A stretch of 15,725 nt of DNA from CAYUTA01 sp964447605 (GCA_964447605.1 CAYUTA010000060.1:1-15725); one strand, 5' to 3'; numbered from the stretch's first letter, positions 1-7,610 are shown. The notes: generated by a model from the sequence alone, not told the origin. Numbers and translations are program-made.

Positions 1-46
1 CCCATACGTCCCCGCTACTTCGTCAAACTGATGCTTGACTTTTCAT
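1..46 (-). pseudogene. Possible start of a SAM-dependent methyltransferase, frameshifted (partial)
   Basis: Downstream of the ferredoxin-reductase gene, an ATG at 46-44 follows a purine-rich stretch (AAAAGAGAGACC) that could serve as a ribosome site. As written it reads MKSQASV and stops at 25-23. If one A is removed from the AAAA run just after the ATG, the frame becomes MKVKHQFDEVAGTYG and stays open to the window edge. The FDEVAGTYG part resembles the N-terminus of small class I SAM-dependent methyltransferases, which often begin with FDxVAxxYD. The gene is therefore either broken by a one-base insertion or affected by a sequencing error. Only about 15 codons are visible, so the family call is tentative. 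It would be the seventh gene of the operon. Confidence 0.3.
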
Positions 47-62
47 AGCTGGTCTCTCTTTT

Positions 63-1229
63 CTACAGCATGATTTCCACGTCGCTGATCGGGTACGCCT
101 TGCAGGAGTGGATATAGCCGTACTTTTCATCGGCCATGCGCTGCATGATCCCCTCGGAGAGGAACACCCTGCCGGAAACGAGCTTGACGCGGCACAGGCT
201 GCATTCGCCGCTGCGGCAGCAGACGTTTACCCGGATACCCGCGCGTTCAAGCGCAACCAGAATGGGTTCGCCGGCCCGCGCCTCCAGGCTTCGACCGCCA
301 ACCGTCAGGCGGAACAGCTCCTGCCCCGTCAGCTCCGCGGGCCAACCAGCCTCCTGTTCGATGTTCCGGCGCGCGCCGAACAGTTCACGTCGGATGCGCT
401 TCTCCGGAATGCCGAGCGCCTGAAGCTCTTTTTTGCAAAAATCGTTCATAACCTGCGGCCCGCAGATATAGAACGTGCTCTCGCCCGGGTCGGGCACTAG
501 TCTGGCAATCAGCTTTGCGTCGAGAAAGCCCGTTTCCCCCGTCCAGCCCTCGACCGCGTCGGAAATGACCGGATGATAGCGGAAATTCGGGTATTCTTTG
601 GCGTAATCGCACAACTCCTCGTGAAAAAGCGCGGTCTTTACGCTACGACTGCCGTACAGCAGCGTGACCTCGCGGTCCAGGCGCGCGTCCAGAATCTCGC
701 GGAGCATACTCATAAAGGGCGTGATGCCGCTGCCGCCCGCGAGAAACACGGCGTTCCGCTTATGGAACACCGGCTGGTAGCGGAACACGCCCGCCGGGCC
801 GTTTGCCTCGAACTCGTCGCCCACACACACCCTGTCAAGCAGATAGTCGGAGACAAAGCCGCCGTCCGTACGCGCGACGGTGATCTCGTAATACGCCCGC
901 TGCCGCGGCGAGGAGCAAATGCTGTAGGGGCGGCTTGTGCGCACGCCGTCAATCTCCGTAAACAGGTTGATATACTGCCCGGCTTCAAAGGGCGGCAGAT
1001 AGCCGGTTTTCGAGGATAGCCGGAAGATTTTTGCGTTCTTCCCCGTGTCGGAGACGGCGCTGACAACGAGAGCGAGCGTCTTTTCGTGCAGCGGCGCAAT
1101 GCGCGCGTCCGCTATGTTCCCGTCCGGAATTTTGTCGGGCGAGATGTTCCGCGCCACACGGATGGTTTCAAGAATTTCCCTGCCGTGCACGACGGTGCCG
1201 AGCAACGTTTCTTTGATCGTCTTTGCCAT
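63..1229 (-). CDS. NAD(P)H flavin reductase fused to a [2Fe-2S] ferredoxin domain
   Basis: This 388-residue protein has the layout of ferredoxin-NADP reductase-type electron-transfer proteins with a C-terminal plant-type ferredoxin (as in the VanB and Hcr families). After about 50 N-terminal residues of unclear role comes an FAD domain with RPYSICSSP at 100-108. Next is an NAD(P) domain with GGSGITP at 165-171 and CGP at 256-258. The ferredoxin domain follows from about 305, with C338, C343, C346 and C376 in the classic CX4CX2C...C cluster pattern. It probably passes electrons from NAD(P)H through FAD and the cluster to a partner. The ATG is 3 nt after the stop of the phytoene-desaturase-like gene, and its GAGG ribosome site lies in the end of that gene. 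The two are therefore very likely translated together, and the saturase-like enzyme is the natural acceptor or donor. The cofactor sites are clear; the physiological partner is inferred. Confidence 0.88.
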   Translation of the reverse strand: MAKTIKETLLGTVVHGREILETIRVARNISPDKIPDGNIADARIAPLHEKTLALVVSAVSDTGKNAKIFRLSSKTGYLPPFEAGQYINLFTEIDGVRTSRPYSICSSPRQRAYYEITVARTDGGFVSDYLLDRVCVGDEFEANGPAGVFRYQPVFHKRNAVFLAGGSGITPFMSMLREILDARLDREVTLLYGSRSVKTALFHEELCDYAKEYPNFRYHPVISDAVEGWTGETGFLDAKLIARLVPDPGESTFYICGPQVMNDFCKKELQALGIPEKRIRRELFGARRNIEQEAGWPAELTGQELFRLTVGGRSLEARAGEPILVALERAGIRVNVCCRSGECSLCRVKLVSGRVFLSEGIMQRMADEKYGYIHSCKAYPISDVEIML

Positions 1230-1232
1230 AGT

Positions 1233-2762
1233 TTACACCTCTTCTGCAAGCTTGAGCGCAAGCTTGTCCGCAAACATATAATTCGGTCCGAAGCCGCAGG
1301 CGTTGACCCAGCCGCTGGCAAACTCAAGATTCGGAATCTTGCTTTCCGCCGGGAAAAAGAACACCGACGACATGAGGTCCTGCTCATAGCCATAGATCGC
1401 GCCGCCCGGGTGGTTGAGGTAGCGCATATGGGTCAGCGGCGTTGCAATCTCCATCTCCTCGATATGGTCTGTAAAGCCGGGGTACATTTTTTCAAGGCGC
1501 GCAACAATGCGCCTGCCGGCCTCATACTTCATTTCATAATACTGCTCAGGCGAGAGCTTTTCCCATTCCGCGCCGTATTTGAGCGTGCCGGCGGTGATGA
1601 CGCTCGTGCCCCTTGGGGAAATGGTGGGGTCGTCCACCGTGTAGCAGGTGGCGACCAGGGGATCATTCTCCGGCAAAAGCTTATATGCGTCCTGAAAATC
1701 CCGGTTGGCGTCAAAGCTCTCATAGTTGAGCGTAAACGAGGTTGTAAAGCCGATCTCCTCCGGCGTACAGTCGAGACCGATGAAGCAGGTGATCGCGGAG
1801 ATTCCGACGGTATAGGGCTTGAGGTATTCGCGCGCCGCCTCCGGCACCTCGTCGTGGGCAAGCAGCGCGCCGTAGGTGTGGAGCGGCGAGATGTTGGAGA
1901 TGATCTTTTTTGCGCGGTATGTCTCCCCGTTTTCGTCCACGATGCCGACGGCCGCGCCGTTTTCAAGCAGCAGCTTTTTTGCGCCGCAGTTGACCCGCAC
2001 CTCGCCGCCCATGCGGCGGATGGCCTCCATCAGCGCCTGGTTCATGAGCATGGAGGTTCCCCTGAGATAAAAGGGCTTGTCCTCCATGTAGATGTTTGTG
2101 CATTTTGCAAGGATCGACCATGGGAAGCGCGCGGGCGGCATGCCCATAAAGCACCAGTAGGCGCTCAGGGAAAGCTGGAGCTTCACATCGGTGAAGAACT
2201 CGTCCAGCACCTCCTGTGTGCTCTTAAGCCCATATTTGGCGAGCGTTGGATAGAGCTTTGGAAACCCCAGCTTCATAATTGCCTTTTTCAGCGCGCCGGG
2301 TTCTCCCGTACTGGCCGCGCTTTTTGCGGCAAATTCCGCCGCTTCCCGGCAGAACGTGTAGACGGTTTCAAAATAGCGCAGGATATTGTCCTTTTCCGCC
2401 GGGAACAGCTCCGCGAGGTGCGCTTCGCACCGTTTCCGGTCCGCCGGAATGGCCACGCCGGCGCCGTCGGGGAAGTTCACGCGGAACAGCTCCTTGATTT
2501 CAATCCAGTCGATTTCCGATTCGATGCCGTAGCGCCTGAACTGCTCGCGCAGCGGGCCGGGCTTTTCGGGCGTGCCCATGCTGCTGAGTTGGTGGAGCGC
2601 CACCTCGAACTCAAACCGACCGCGGCGGAAGCTGGTGCCGCAGCCGCCGGGGATATTGTGCTTTTCAAACACAATCACGCGCTTGCCTTTTTCCGCGAGC
2701 GTCGCGGCGGCGGCAAGGCCGCCGTTTCCCGCGCCGATCACGATTACATCATATTGCTGCAT
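1233..2762 (-). CDS. Phytoene desaturase/retinol saturase-like FAD oxidoreductase
   Basis: This 509-residue flavoprotein belongs to the CrtI/retinol-saturase-like amine-oxidase superfamily. The N-terminus has a dinucleotide fold: YDVIVIGAGNGG at 4-15, an acidic residue at the end of strand two (E33), and the family's PGGCGTSF stretch at about 39-46. The C-terminus carries the matching FAD-closing region around GGAIYGYEQD and the segment ending FADKLALKLAEEV. Relatives oxidise or reduce carbon-carbon double bonds in isoprenoid-like hydrophobic molecules; the substrate here cannot be read from sequence. The start was set at the ATG at 2762 because AGGAG lies about 7 nt before it and the dinucleotide fold begins at once. 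A longer open frame to 2924 would overlap the membrane gene and has no support. The stop is 26 nt below the membrane gene and 3 nt above the reductase gene. No carotenoid synthesis genes are nearby, so a carotenoid role is not assumed. Confidence 0.85.
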   Translation of the reverse strand: MQQYDVIVIGAGNGGLAAAATLAEKGKRVIVFEKHNIPGGCGTSFRRGRFEFEVALHQLSSMGTPEKPGPLREQFRRYGIESEIDWIEIKELFRVNFPDGAGVAIPADRKRCEAHLAELFPAEKDNILRYFETVYTFCREAAEFAAKSAASTGEPGALKKAIMKLGFPKLYPTLAKYGLKSTQEVLDEFFTDVKLQLSLSAYWCFMGMPPARFPWSILAKCTNIYMEDKPFYLRGTSMLMNQALMEAIRRMGGEVRVNCGAKKLLLENGAAVGIVDENGETYRAKKIISNISPLHTYGALLAHDEVPEAAREYLKPYTVGISAITCFIGLDCTPEEIGFTTSFTLNYESFDANRDFQDAYKLLPENDPLVATCYTVDDPTISPRGTSVITAGTLKYGAEWEKLSPEQYYEMKYEAGRRIVARLEKMYPGFTDHIEEMEIATPLTHMRYLNHPGGAIYGYEQDLMSSVFFFPAESKIPNLEFASGWVNACGFGPNYMFADKLALKLAEEV

Positions 2763-2788
2763 GTCCTGTCTCCTCTCTAAAGATGGCC

Positions 2789-3652
2789 CTACATCACGGG
2801 CGCTGCAAGCGGCGCGAAGGTAAAGCCGATACCGCCGTTTAAGGCAGCAAGAATGATCGCCGCGGCAATGAGGCCGACGTTGACGATCATGAGCGCGACC
2901 TGCACGGGCGTTTTCTTCGTCCATTCCACAAACCGGGCGAACCGGTCGTCGTGGAACTCACGCTCAAACCAGCCCTTTGCGCCGATTTGCAGCCAGCCGC
3001 CGATGGCCAGGGAATTGGCGCGCAGCAGCAGCCACATGCCGAGGCCGCCGTATGCGCCAAGGCCGAGCGTGCACAGCGAGCCGATCAGCGGCGCGCCGAG
3101 GAAGCCCACATGCATGAGCGCCACGGATGCGCTGAACTCGTTGGTAACAAAAATCCAGTTCCAGAGGGTGTAGGCGATCACATAGAACGCGGTGATGATG
3201 GGCAGCACGCCGACTGCGATGTAATAATCGCCGATCATTGCGCCGTAGGCCCAGGAGCCGTGCAACACGATGACGCCGGCGGCCAGCGCAAAGCCCGAGA
3301 TCGCGTTGAAAATCTTTTTGTGGCGCAAAAGATCCGTAAACGTGGCTTCAAGAATGTTCACGATGAGCATCAACAAAATGACGTCCACGTACACCTGCGG
3401 GTTAAACAGCCGCAGTGCGGCGAACACGATGACGACGCGCATCACGACCAGCGTCGTCAGCTTGAGCTTTTCAAAGAAAACCGGCTTGGCAAACAGCAGC
3501 ACCAGGATCGACGGGACGACGATGAGCGGTATGTTTGCCTGAATGGGATAAAACGCCGACACGATGGCCATGCCGGTGATTGCCGCGGTAAACATGATCC
3601 ACTTGAACAATACCTCTACGCGCGGCCTTGCCTCGAGTTGTCTGACTTCCAT
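2789..3652 (-). CDS. Multipass membrane protein of unknown function
   Basis: I do not recognise this 287-residue protein. It is strongly hydrophobic, with roughly seven to eight likely membrane segments, for example near 16-34, 42-56, 66-82, 88-104, 118-135, 143-165, 178-215 and 252-274. A loop of about 35 residues before the last segment is polar and charged (EREFHDDRFARFVEWTKK). Polar or aromatic residues within or near the helices, such as WNW at about 164-166 and RANS at about 212-215, could mark a functional site. The ATG has a strong GGGAGG ribosome site. It sits between hypA and the saturase-like gene on the same strand. This suggests a membrane partner of the redox enzymes, for instance a lipid-substrate or quinone-linked component, but that is inference from context only. 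No transporter signature was seen. Confidence 0.75.
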   Translation of the reverse strand: MEVRQLEARPRVEVLFKWIMFTAAITGMAIVSAFYPIQANIPLIVVPSILVLLFAKPVFFEKLKLTTLVVMRVVIVFAALRLFNPQVYVDVILLMLIVNILEATFTDLLRHKKIFNAISGFALAAGVIVLHGSWAYGAMIGDYYIAVGVLPIITAFYVIAYTLWNWIFVTNEFSASVALMHVGFLGAPLIGSLCTLGLGAYGGLGMWLLLRANSLAIGGWLQIGAKGWFEREFHDDRFARFVEWTKKTPVQVALMIVNVGLIAAAIILAALNGGIGFTFAPLAAPVM

Positions 3653-3688
3653 TTTTTGGTTCCTCCCTGTTATTTTGTTCCTATTCCC

Positions 3689-3776
3689 ACCCGCGTCTTT
3701 CAGCGGGTCAACGGCGGATGATAAAATTGTTTATAATAATGGAAGGCACCCCGGCCGTCCATCCCCGCCCGGCCGG
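3689..3776 (-). other. Intergenic region with two GC-rich inverted repeats
   Basis: The 139-nt gap between hypA and the membrane gene is the longest inside the operon. It holds a 6-bp perfect inverted repeat, ACCCGC at 3689-3694 with GCGGGT at 3703-3708. It also holds a 7-bp one, CCGGCCG at 3751-3757 with CGGCCGG at 3770-3776. Between them is an AT-rich stretch containing TATAAA-like words on the minus strand. Neither hairpin is followed by a run of T in the operon's direction, so they are not convincing intrinsic terminators. They could be processing or attenuation structures, or mark an internal promoter. No well-spaced -35 box was found. Confidence 0.35.
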
Positions 3777-3791
3777 CGCGCTTGCCCCCCG

Positions 3792-4133
3792 TCAGCGGCA
3801 GAGGATTTCCTGAATGATGAATTCCCGGCCGCTGAGCGCCGTCAGGCGCGTTGAGCCGCATTTGGGGCAGGTCAGGTCGCAGGCGGCCGCGTTGAATTCC
3901 CGGCCGCAGTCCTGGCACCGCGCAATTCCGGGAACGATCTCAAGCCCGAGCTTTGTATCCTCCATAAACGTCTTATACACTGCGGCCGGATAGCAGGTTT
4001 CAAGGTATTCCGGCACAATGCCGGACAACTCTCCCACCCTGAGCACCACCTTTTCAATATGGGTAAGCCGTTCCCGCTGCGCGATGCCCTCGATGGTCTT
4101 GACCATGGCGCTGAGCAAACCAAGTTCGTGCAT
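3792..4133 (-). CDS. hypA: HypA-like hydrogenase nickel-insertion metallochaperone
   Basis: HypA proteins carry nickel to [NiFe]-hydrogenase (and sometimes urease) maturation and hold a structural zinc. This 113-residue protein has the usual length. It keeps the N-terminal Met-His-Glu that forms the nickel site (MHELG). Its zinc loop has two CxxC pairs, C73/C76 and C89/C92, in the normal positions. The VGELSGIVPEYL segment at about 33-44 is also typical. The ATG has an excellent GGAGGG ribosome site, and the gap from the upstream Fe-S flavoprotein gene is 21 nt. The odd point is its company: no hypB, hypC-F or hydrogenase subunit is in the window. It either serves a hydrogenase encoded elsewhere or has a role tied to this redox operon. 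The family call is firm; the role here is open. Confidence 0.9.
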   Translation of the reverse strand: MHELGLLSAMVKTIEGIAQRERLTHIEKVVLRVGELSGIVPEYLETCYPAAVYKTFMEDTKLGLEIVPGIARCQDCGREFNAAACDLTCPKCGSTRLTALSGREFIIQEILCR

Positions 4134-4154
4134 ACGCCCTCCGTTCCCTTTTCC

Positions 4155-6827
4155 TTATTTCTTTACCAGTCCCTTTGCGGCGGTTGCGGCAATCCTGCCG
4201 GTGCGCTTGACGGCGTACTTTGCCACGGCAATGGGGAGCCGCTCAAATACGGGCGCAAACTCGTCGTATTTCCTCGTCAGCGAAATGGCCTCAAATTTGC
4301 ATTTTGTGGTGCACTGGCCGCAGCCCACGCACATGTATTCGTCCACTGTTACGGCGCCGCAGCCGAGGCAGCGCTCGGTTTCCTTTTTTACCTGTTCCTC
4401 GGTGAAGGTTGCGCGTACATCGCAAAACGAGCGACGCGATGCGTCCGTATGGCCAGCGCGCTGACGCGGCGTCTGATCGAAGCCTTCAATCACCACGTTG
4501 TCCTTGTCAAACATGTGGTACTCGCGGCGGTCGCGGCCAAGGGTCAGGCTCTGGCCGGGCTGCACAAAGCGGTGGATGGAGATGGCCGCCTGCTTTCCCG
4601 CGGCAATCGCGTCAATGGCAAACTTCGGGCCTGTGAACGCGTCGCCGCCGACAAACACGTCCGGCTCGGCGGTCTGAAAGGTCAGCGCGTCGGCCTCCGC
4701 GGCGCCGTTCTTTTGCAGCGCTACGCGCGTGCCCTTCAGCAGCCCGCCCCACTCGATACTCTGGCCGACGGAGAGCAGCACATGGTCCGCGTCCACGGCT
4801 GAGAGGCTCTGCTCGTCGTATTCCGGCGCAAACCGGCCGTCCGCGTCGAATACGCGAGTGCATTTTTTAAATTCCACGCCGCAGACGCGGCCGTTTTCCA
4901 CGAGTATGCGCCGGGGACCGAGGCCGTTGTGGAGCACAATGCCCTCCTCGAGCGCCTCCTCGATTTCCTCCGGCAGCGCCGGCATTTCCCCGCGGCTTTC
5001 AAGGCAGTACAGATCCACCTGCGCCGCGCCGGAACGAACGGCGGTTCTCGCCACGTCGATTGCAACGTTACCGCCGCCGATGACGGCGATCCTGCCATGC
5101 AGCGCGCGCTCTTTGCCGAGATTGACGCCGCGCAGGAAATCCACGCCGGAAACCACGCCCTCCACATCCTCGCCGGGCAGGGCGAGCGAGCGGCCCGCCT
5201 GCGCGCCGATGGCCAGATAGAAGGCCTGATAGCCCTGCGCGCGTAATGCGCCGAGCGTTACATCCTTTCCAACCTCCACGCCTGTTTTGAACGTTACGCC
5301 CATCTCGCGCAGGATGTCGATCTCGGCGTTGACCACGTCCTTGCCAAGCCGGAAGGAGGGGATGCCGAGCGTCAGCATGCCGCCGAGCTTCTCCTGCTTT
5401 TCAAACACCGTTACCCGGTAGCCGTCAATGGCCAGGTAGTAGGCGCAGGAAAGTCCCGCCGGGCCCGCGCCCACAACGGCGACCAGCTTGCCGTATGCAT
5501 GGCGCCGCTTGGGGATAAAGCGGGTTTCCCGGTTCATATCCTGATCGGCAATGAACTTTTTAATCTCATCGATGGCGATCGGCTCGTCCAGGTCGCCGCG
5601 CGTGCAGTCGGACTCGCAGCCGCGCGGACAGATGCGTCCACAGACCGCCGGGAAAGGGTTTTCCTTTTTAATGAGCTCCAGCGCTTCGGTATACCGTCCC
5701 TGCGAGGCGAGCTTGATGTAGCCCTGCACCGCGATATGCGCCGGACAGGCGCTCTTGCACGGCGCAGTGCCGCTCTCCGCCACATCCCTGCGGTTTTCGC
5801 GGTAATCCACGTTCCAGTCCTTTTCACCCCAGGCATGATCGCGCACCTTTGCATACGCCTGTTCTTCAACGGGAACCTTTGCGCAAAGCTTTTGCCCCAG
5901 GCGCAGCGCGTTGGTCGGACAGTTTTCGACGCACTGGCCGCACGCAACGCATTTTTCCTTATCCACGGTGGAAATATAGTTTGAACGGATCGCGTCCGGC
6001 GCGCCGAACATGGTGGCGACGCGCATGGCAAAGCACGAGCAGGAGCAGCAGTTGCAGATGGCTGCGGTCTCACCCAGACCCTCGATGTTGGGAATCTGGT
6101 GCATGAGGCCGTTTTCCTCGGCGCGCTGCAGAATTTCCAGGGCCTCCTCGCGCGTGATCCGCCGCGCCCGGCCGGTACGGATGTAGTACTCCGCGCCGGT
6201 ACCCATCTGGATGCACATCTCCTGTTCGAGATGACCGCAGCCCTGGCCGAGAATCCGGCGCGACTTGCGGCAGGAGCAGTCGGATACGGAGAACGTATCG
6301 TACTTGTTTAAATAATAGGAAAGCTGCTCGTACGGGACGCGGCGGGTGTCGCCCTCGATTGCCTTTTCTACGGGAATCACGCGCATCATACCCGTGCCCA
6401 TCGGCAGGTTCGGGGCAATGTGTGCGATGCGAAGCCGCGTATATTCCTCAAAGGCTTTGCCGATCTGCGGATATTTTTTCACCTGCTCGTCGTTGTTGAC
6501 CATCATTTCGAGGATGCCGGGCGCAAAGATCTGCACGAGAAACACCTCTTCGCCGGCCTGATTGTGGTAAACCTTGCAAACGCCGATTTGGGCGAGCTCC
6601 AGCAGGAGCTTCCGCGTCTCCTCGACGGGCTTGCCGCGCTTGGCTGCAACATACGCCGCCGTGCGCTCCTTGCGCAGACCCATAGCAAGCGCCGCGTCGG
6701 CCTGCTCGTCGGACACGACGCATGCCAGCGCGTAGTATTCGGGCGCATTTTCGTCGATGGTGTTCATCATGCCGGTCAGGCCGCCCACCATCTTGGCAAG
6801 TTTCACAATTTTAGGTCTGAGCATCAT
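4155..6827 (-). CDS. Multi-domain Fe-S flavoprotein oxidoreductase (GltD-like, 890 aa)
   Basis: This large electron-transfer protein combines several modules. Residues 1 to about 100 look like a helical or winged-helix-like domain. A cysteine-rich domain follows, with C184, C186, C197, C205 and a dense CNCCSCSC at 258-265, of a kind seen in anaerobe 4Fe-4S proteins. A ferredoxin motif follows with C293, C296, C299 and C303. Residues 350-430 match the N-terminal Fe-S domain of the glutamate synthase small subunit and NfnB family (C357, C361, C396, C400, C404, C408). The FAD site is VVGAGPAG at 451-458, the NAD(P) site IGGGN at 583-587, and a closing GGD is at 727-729. The C-terminus adds a further ferredoxin unit (C820, C823, C833, C836, C839, C843). 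It probably exchanges electrons between NAD(P)H and ferredoxin or a partner enzyme. An AAAGGA ribosome site precedes the double ATG. No GltB-like subunit is adjacent, so glutamate synthesis is unlikely. Confidence 0.87.
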   Translation of the reverse strand: MMLRPKIVKLAKMVGGLTGMMNTIDENAPEYYALACVVSDEQADAALAMGLRKERTAAYVAAKRGKPVEETRKLLLELAQIGVCKVYHNQAGEEVFLVQIFAPGILEMMVNNDEQVKKYPQIGKAFEEYTRLRIAHIAPNLPMGTGMMRVIPVEKAIEGDTRRVPYEQLSYYLNKYDTFSVSDCSCRKSRRILGQGCGHLEQEMCIQMGTGAEYYIRTGRARRITREEALEILQRAEENGLMHQIPNIEGLGETAAICNCCSCSCFAMRVATMFGAPDAIRSNYISTVDKEKCVACGQCVENCPTNALRLGQKLCAKVPVEEQAYAKVRDHAWGEKDWNVDYRENRRDVAESGTAPCKSACPAHIAVQGYIKLASQGRYTEALELIKKENPFPAVCGRICPRGCESDCTRGDLDEPIAIDEIKKFIADQDMNRETRFIPKRRHAYGKLVAVVGAGPAGLSCAYYLAIDGYRVTVFEKQEKLGGMLTLGIPSFRLGKDVVNAEIDILREMGVTFKTGVEVGKDVTLGALRAQGYQAFYLAIGAQAGRSLALPGEDVEGVVSGVDFLRGVNLGKERALHGRIAVIGGGNVAIDVARTAVRSGAAQVDLYCLESRGEMPALPEEIEEALEEGIVLHNGLGPRRILVENGRVCGVEFKKCTRVFDADGRFAPEYDEQSLSAVDADHVLLSVGQSIEWGGLLKGTRVALQKNGAAEADALTFQTAEPDVFVGGDAFTGPKFAIDAIAAGKQAAISIHRFVQPGQSLTLGRDRREYHMFDKDNVVIEGFDQTPRQRAGHTDASRRSFCDVRATFTEEQVKKETERCLGCGAVTVDEYMCVGCGQCTTKCKFEAISLTRKYDEFAPVFERLPIAVAKYAVKRTGRIAATAAKGLVKK

Positions 6828-6864
6828 GTTTTAAAATCCTTTCAAACGCATAGAATTTCACCGC

Positions 6865-7500
6865 TTACCGGCGGAAAGCTTCCGTTAGCAGATCGCAAAA
6901 GCACGCGAGACGCCGCCGCGGGTCGATTCCCGCGGTTGCCGGGCTGCTCTGGCTGTCGATGGCCATCTTCTGCAAAAGCCCCAGCAGCGCATCGTATGCA
7001 TTGTAGTACAGCAGCGCCACGCCGGAGGAGTTGCAGACGCTGCCGTCGCGGATACCAAGACGGATCGCCTTGGCAAGCGGGCCGCTGTTGTTTTCATATG
7101 GCGCGGGAGGCTTGTTTTTAAGCAAAAGCGCCTTGCCGTGCCTGTTGAGATAGGCCTCTGCCTCGTGCACGAAGAGCAGGCCGTCGCGGTTTGTAAAATA
7201 CAGCTCCGCATAGGCGCTTAAAATCAGCCTGATCCGCTCGAGCCCGCACGGGCCGGGGGGCATGCACTCCGCATGACGCGCATCCGCGCTGCGCATCGTT
7301 TCATCCCAGATCAACAGCGCCGTTTCCAGCACAAGATCGGATTTTGTTTCAAAATAGCGATAGACCGAGCGTTCGGTTAATCCTGCGCGCCCGGCGATTT
7401 CGGAGATCGTAGCGGCCTCGATGCCCTTTTCCATAAAGCATGCAAGCGCGTGCGTAATCACCCTGCATTTATTGCTCTCTCTGTTTGCTTCCAATGTCAT
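6865..7500 (-). CDS. TetR-family transcriptional regulator
   Basis: This 211-residue protein has a typical TetR N-terminus. The helix-turn-helix lies at about 31-55, containing TISEIAGRAGLTERSVYRYF and then ETKSDL. The rest is a helical, poorly conserved ligand-binding domain, so the inducer cannot be predicted. The stop is 37 nt above the Fe-S flavoprotein gene on the same strand, and a promoter with a palindrome lies directly upstream. This is the usual layout for a repressor that controls itself and the operon that follows. The ATG at 7500-7498 has only a weak ribosome site (GGAT about 8 nt upstream). A ligand-sensing repressor suggests that the operon responds to a small hydrophobic molecule, which fits a saturase-like enzyme but is inference. 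Confidence 0.88.
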   Translation of the reverse strand: MTLEANRESNKCRVITHALACFMEKGIEAATISEIAGRAGLTERSVYRYFETKSDLVLETALLIWDETMRSADARHAECMPPGPCGLERIRLILSAYAELYFTNRDGLLFVHEAEAYLNRHGKALLLKNKPPAPYENNSGPLAKAIRLGIRDGSVCNSSGVALLYYNAYDALLGLLQKMAIDSQSSPATAGIDPRRRLACFCDLLTEAFRR

Positions 7501-7528
7501 AACGATGAATCCAATTCAACTTTTGAAA

Positions 7529-7553
7529 AAAATGTCACATAGACTGACATTTT
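7529..7553. promoter_or_regulatory. 25-bp palindrome, probable TetR operator
   Basis: Two perfect 9-bp arms, AAAATGTCA at 7529-7537 and TGACATTTT at 7545-7553, are separated by 7 nt. The palindrome lies immediately downstream of the -10 box of the promoter reading into the tetR gene, across the expected transcription start. Its length and symmetry suit a TetR-family dimer pair. A smaller symmetric element, TTCAA-CTT-TTGAA at 7515-7527, lies next to it and could be a second site. Confidence 0.7.
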
Positions 7554-7554
7554 G

Positions 7555-7583
7555 ATTATATCGTTCCGGAAACCATTTTACAA
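7555..7583 (-). promoter_or_regulatory. Sigma-70-type promoter for the tetR redox operon
   Basis: On the minus strand, TTGTAA (7583-7578) and a perfect TATAAT (7560-7555) are separated by exactly 17 nt. The predicted start falls inside the 25-bp palindrome, about 45-50 nt before the tetR start codon. No other good promoter was seen before the following genes, so this one may drive the whole run of six genes. Confidence 0.7.
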
Positions 7584-7610
7584 TAGGTTGAAATGATATA
7601 TTTCCCGGGC

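Noticed and set aside
1233..2762. Carotenoid biosynthesis assignment (crtI)
   Set aside because: No phytoene synthase or prenyltransferase is nearby, and the superfamily covers many other substrates.
1086..2780. 564-codon plus-strand open frame opposite the saturase-like gene
   Set aside because: It is antisense to a gene with clear FAD motifs, has the composition of a GC-rich shadow frame (many R, H, A residues), and shows no domain or ribosome site.
2763..2924. Longer N-terminus for the saturase-like enzyme
   Set aside because: The extension overlaps the membrane gene and precedes a perfect AGGAG-ATG start directly before the dinucleotide fold.
3689..3708. ACCCGC/GCGGGT hairpin as a terminator
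   Set aside because: No T-run follows on either strand, and the downstream genes appear to belong to the same operon.
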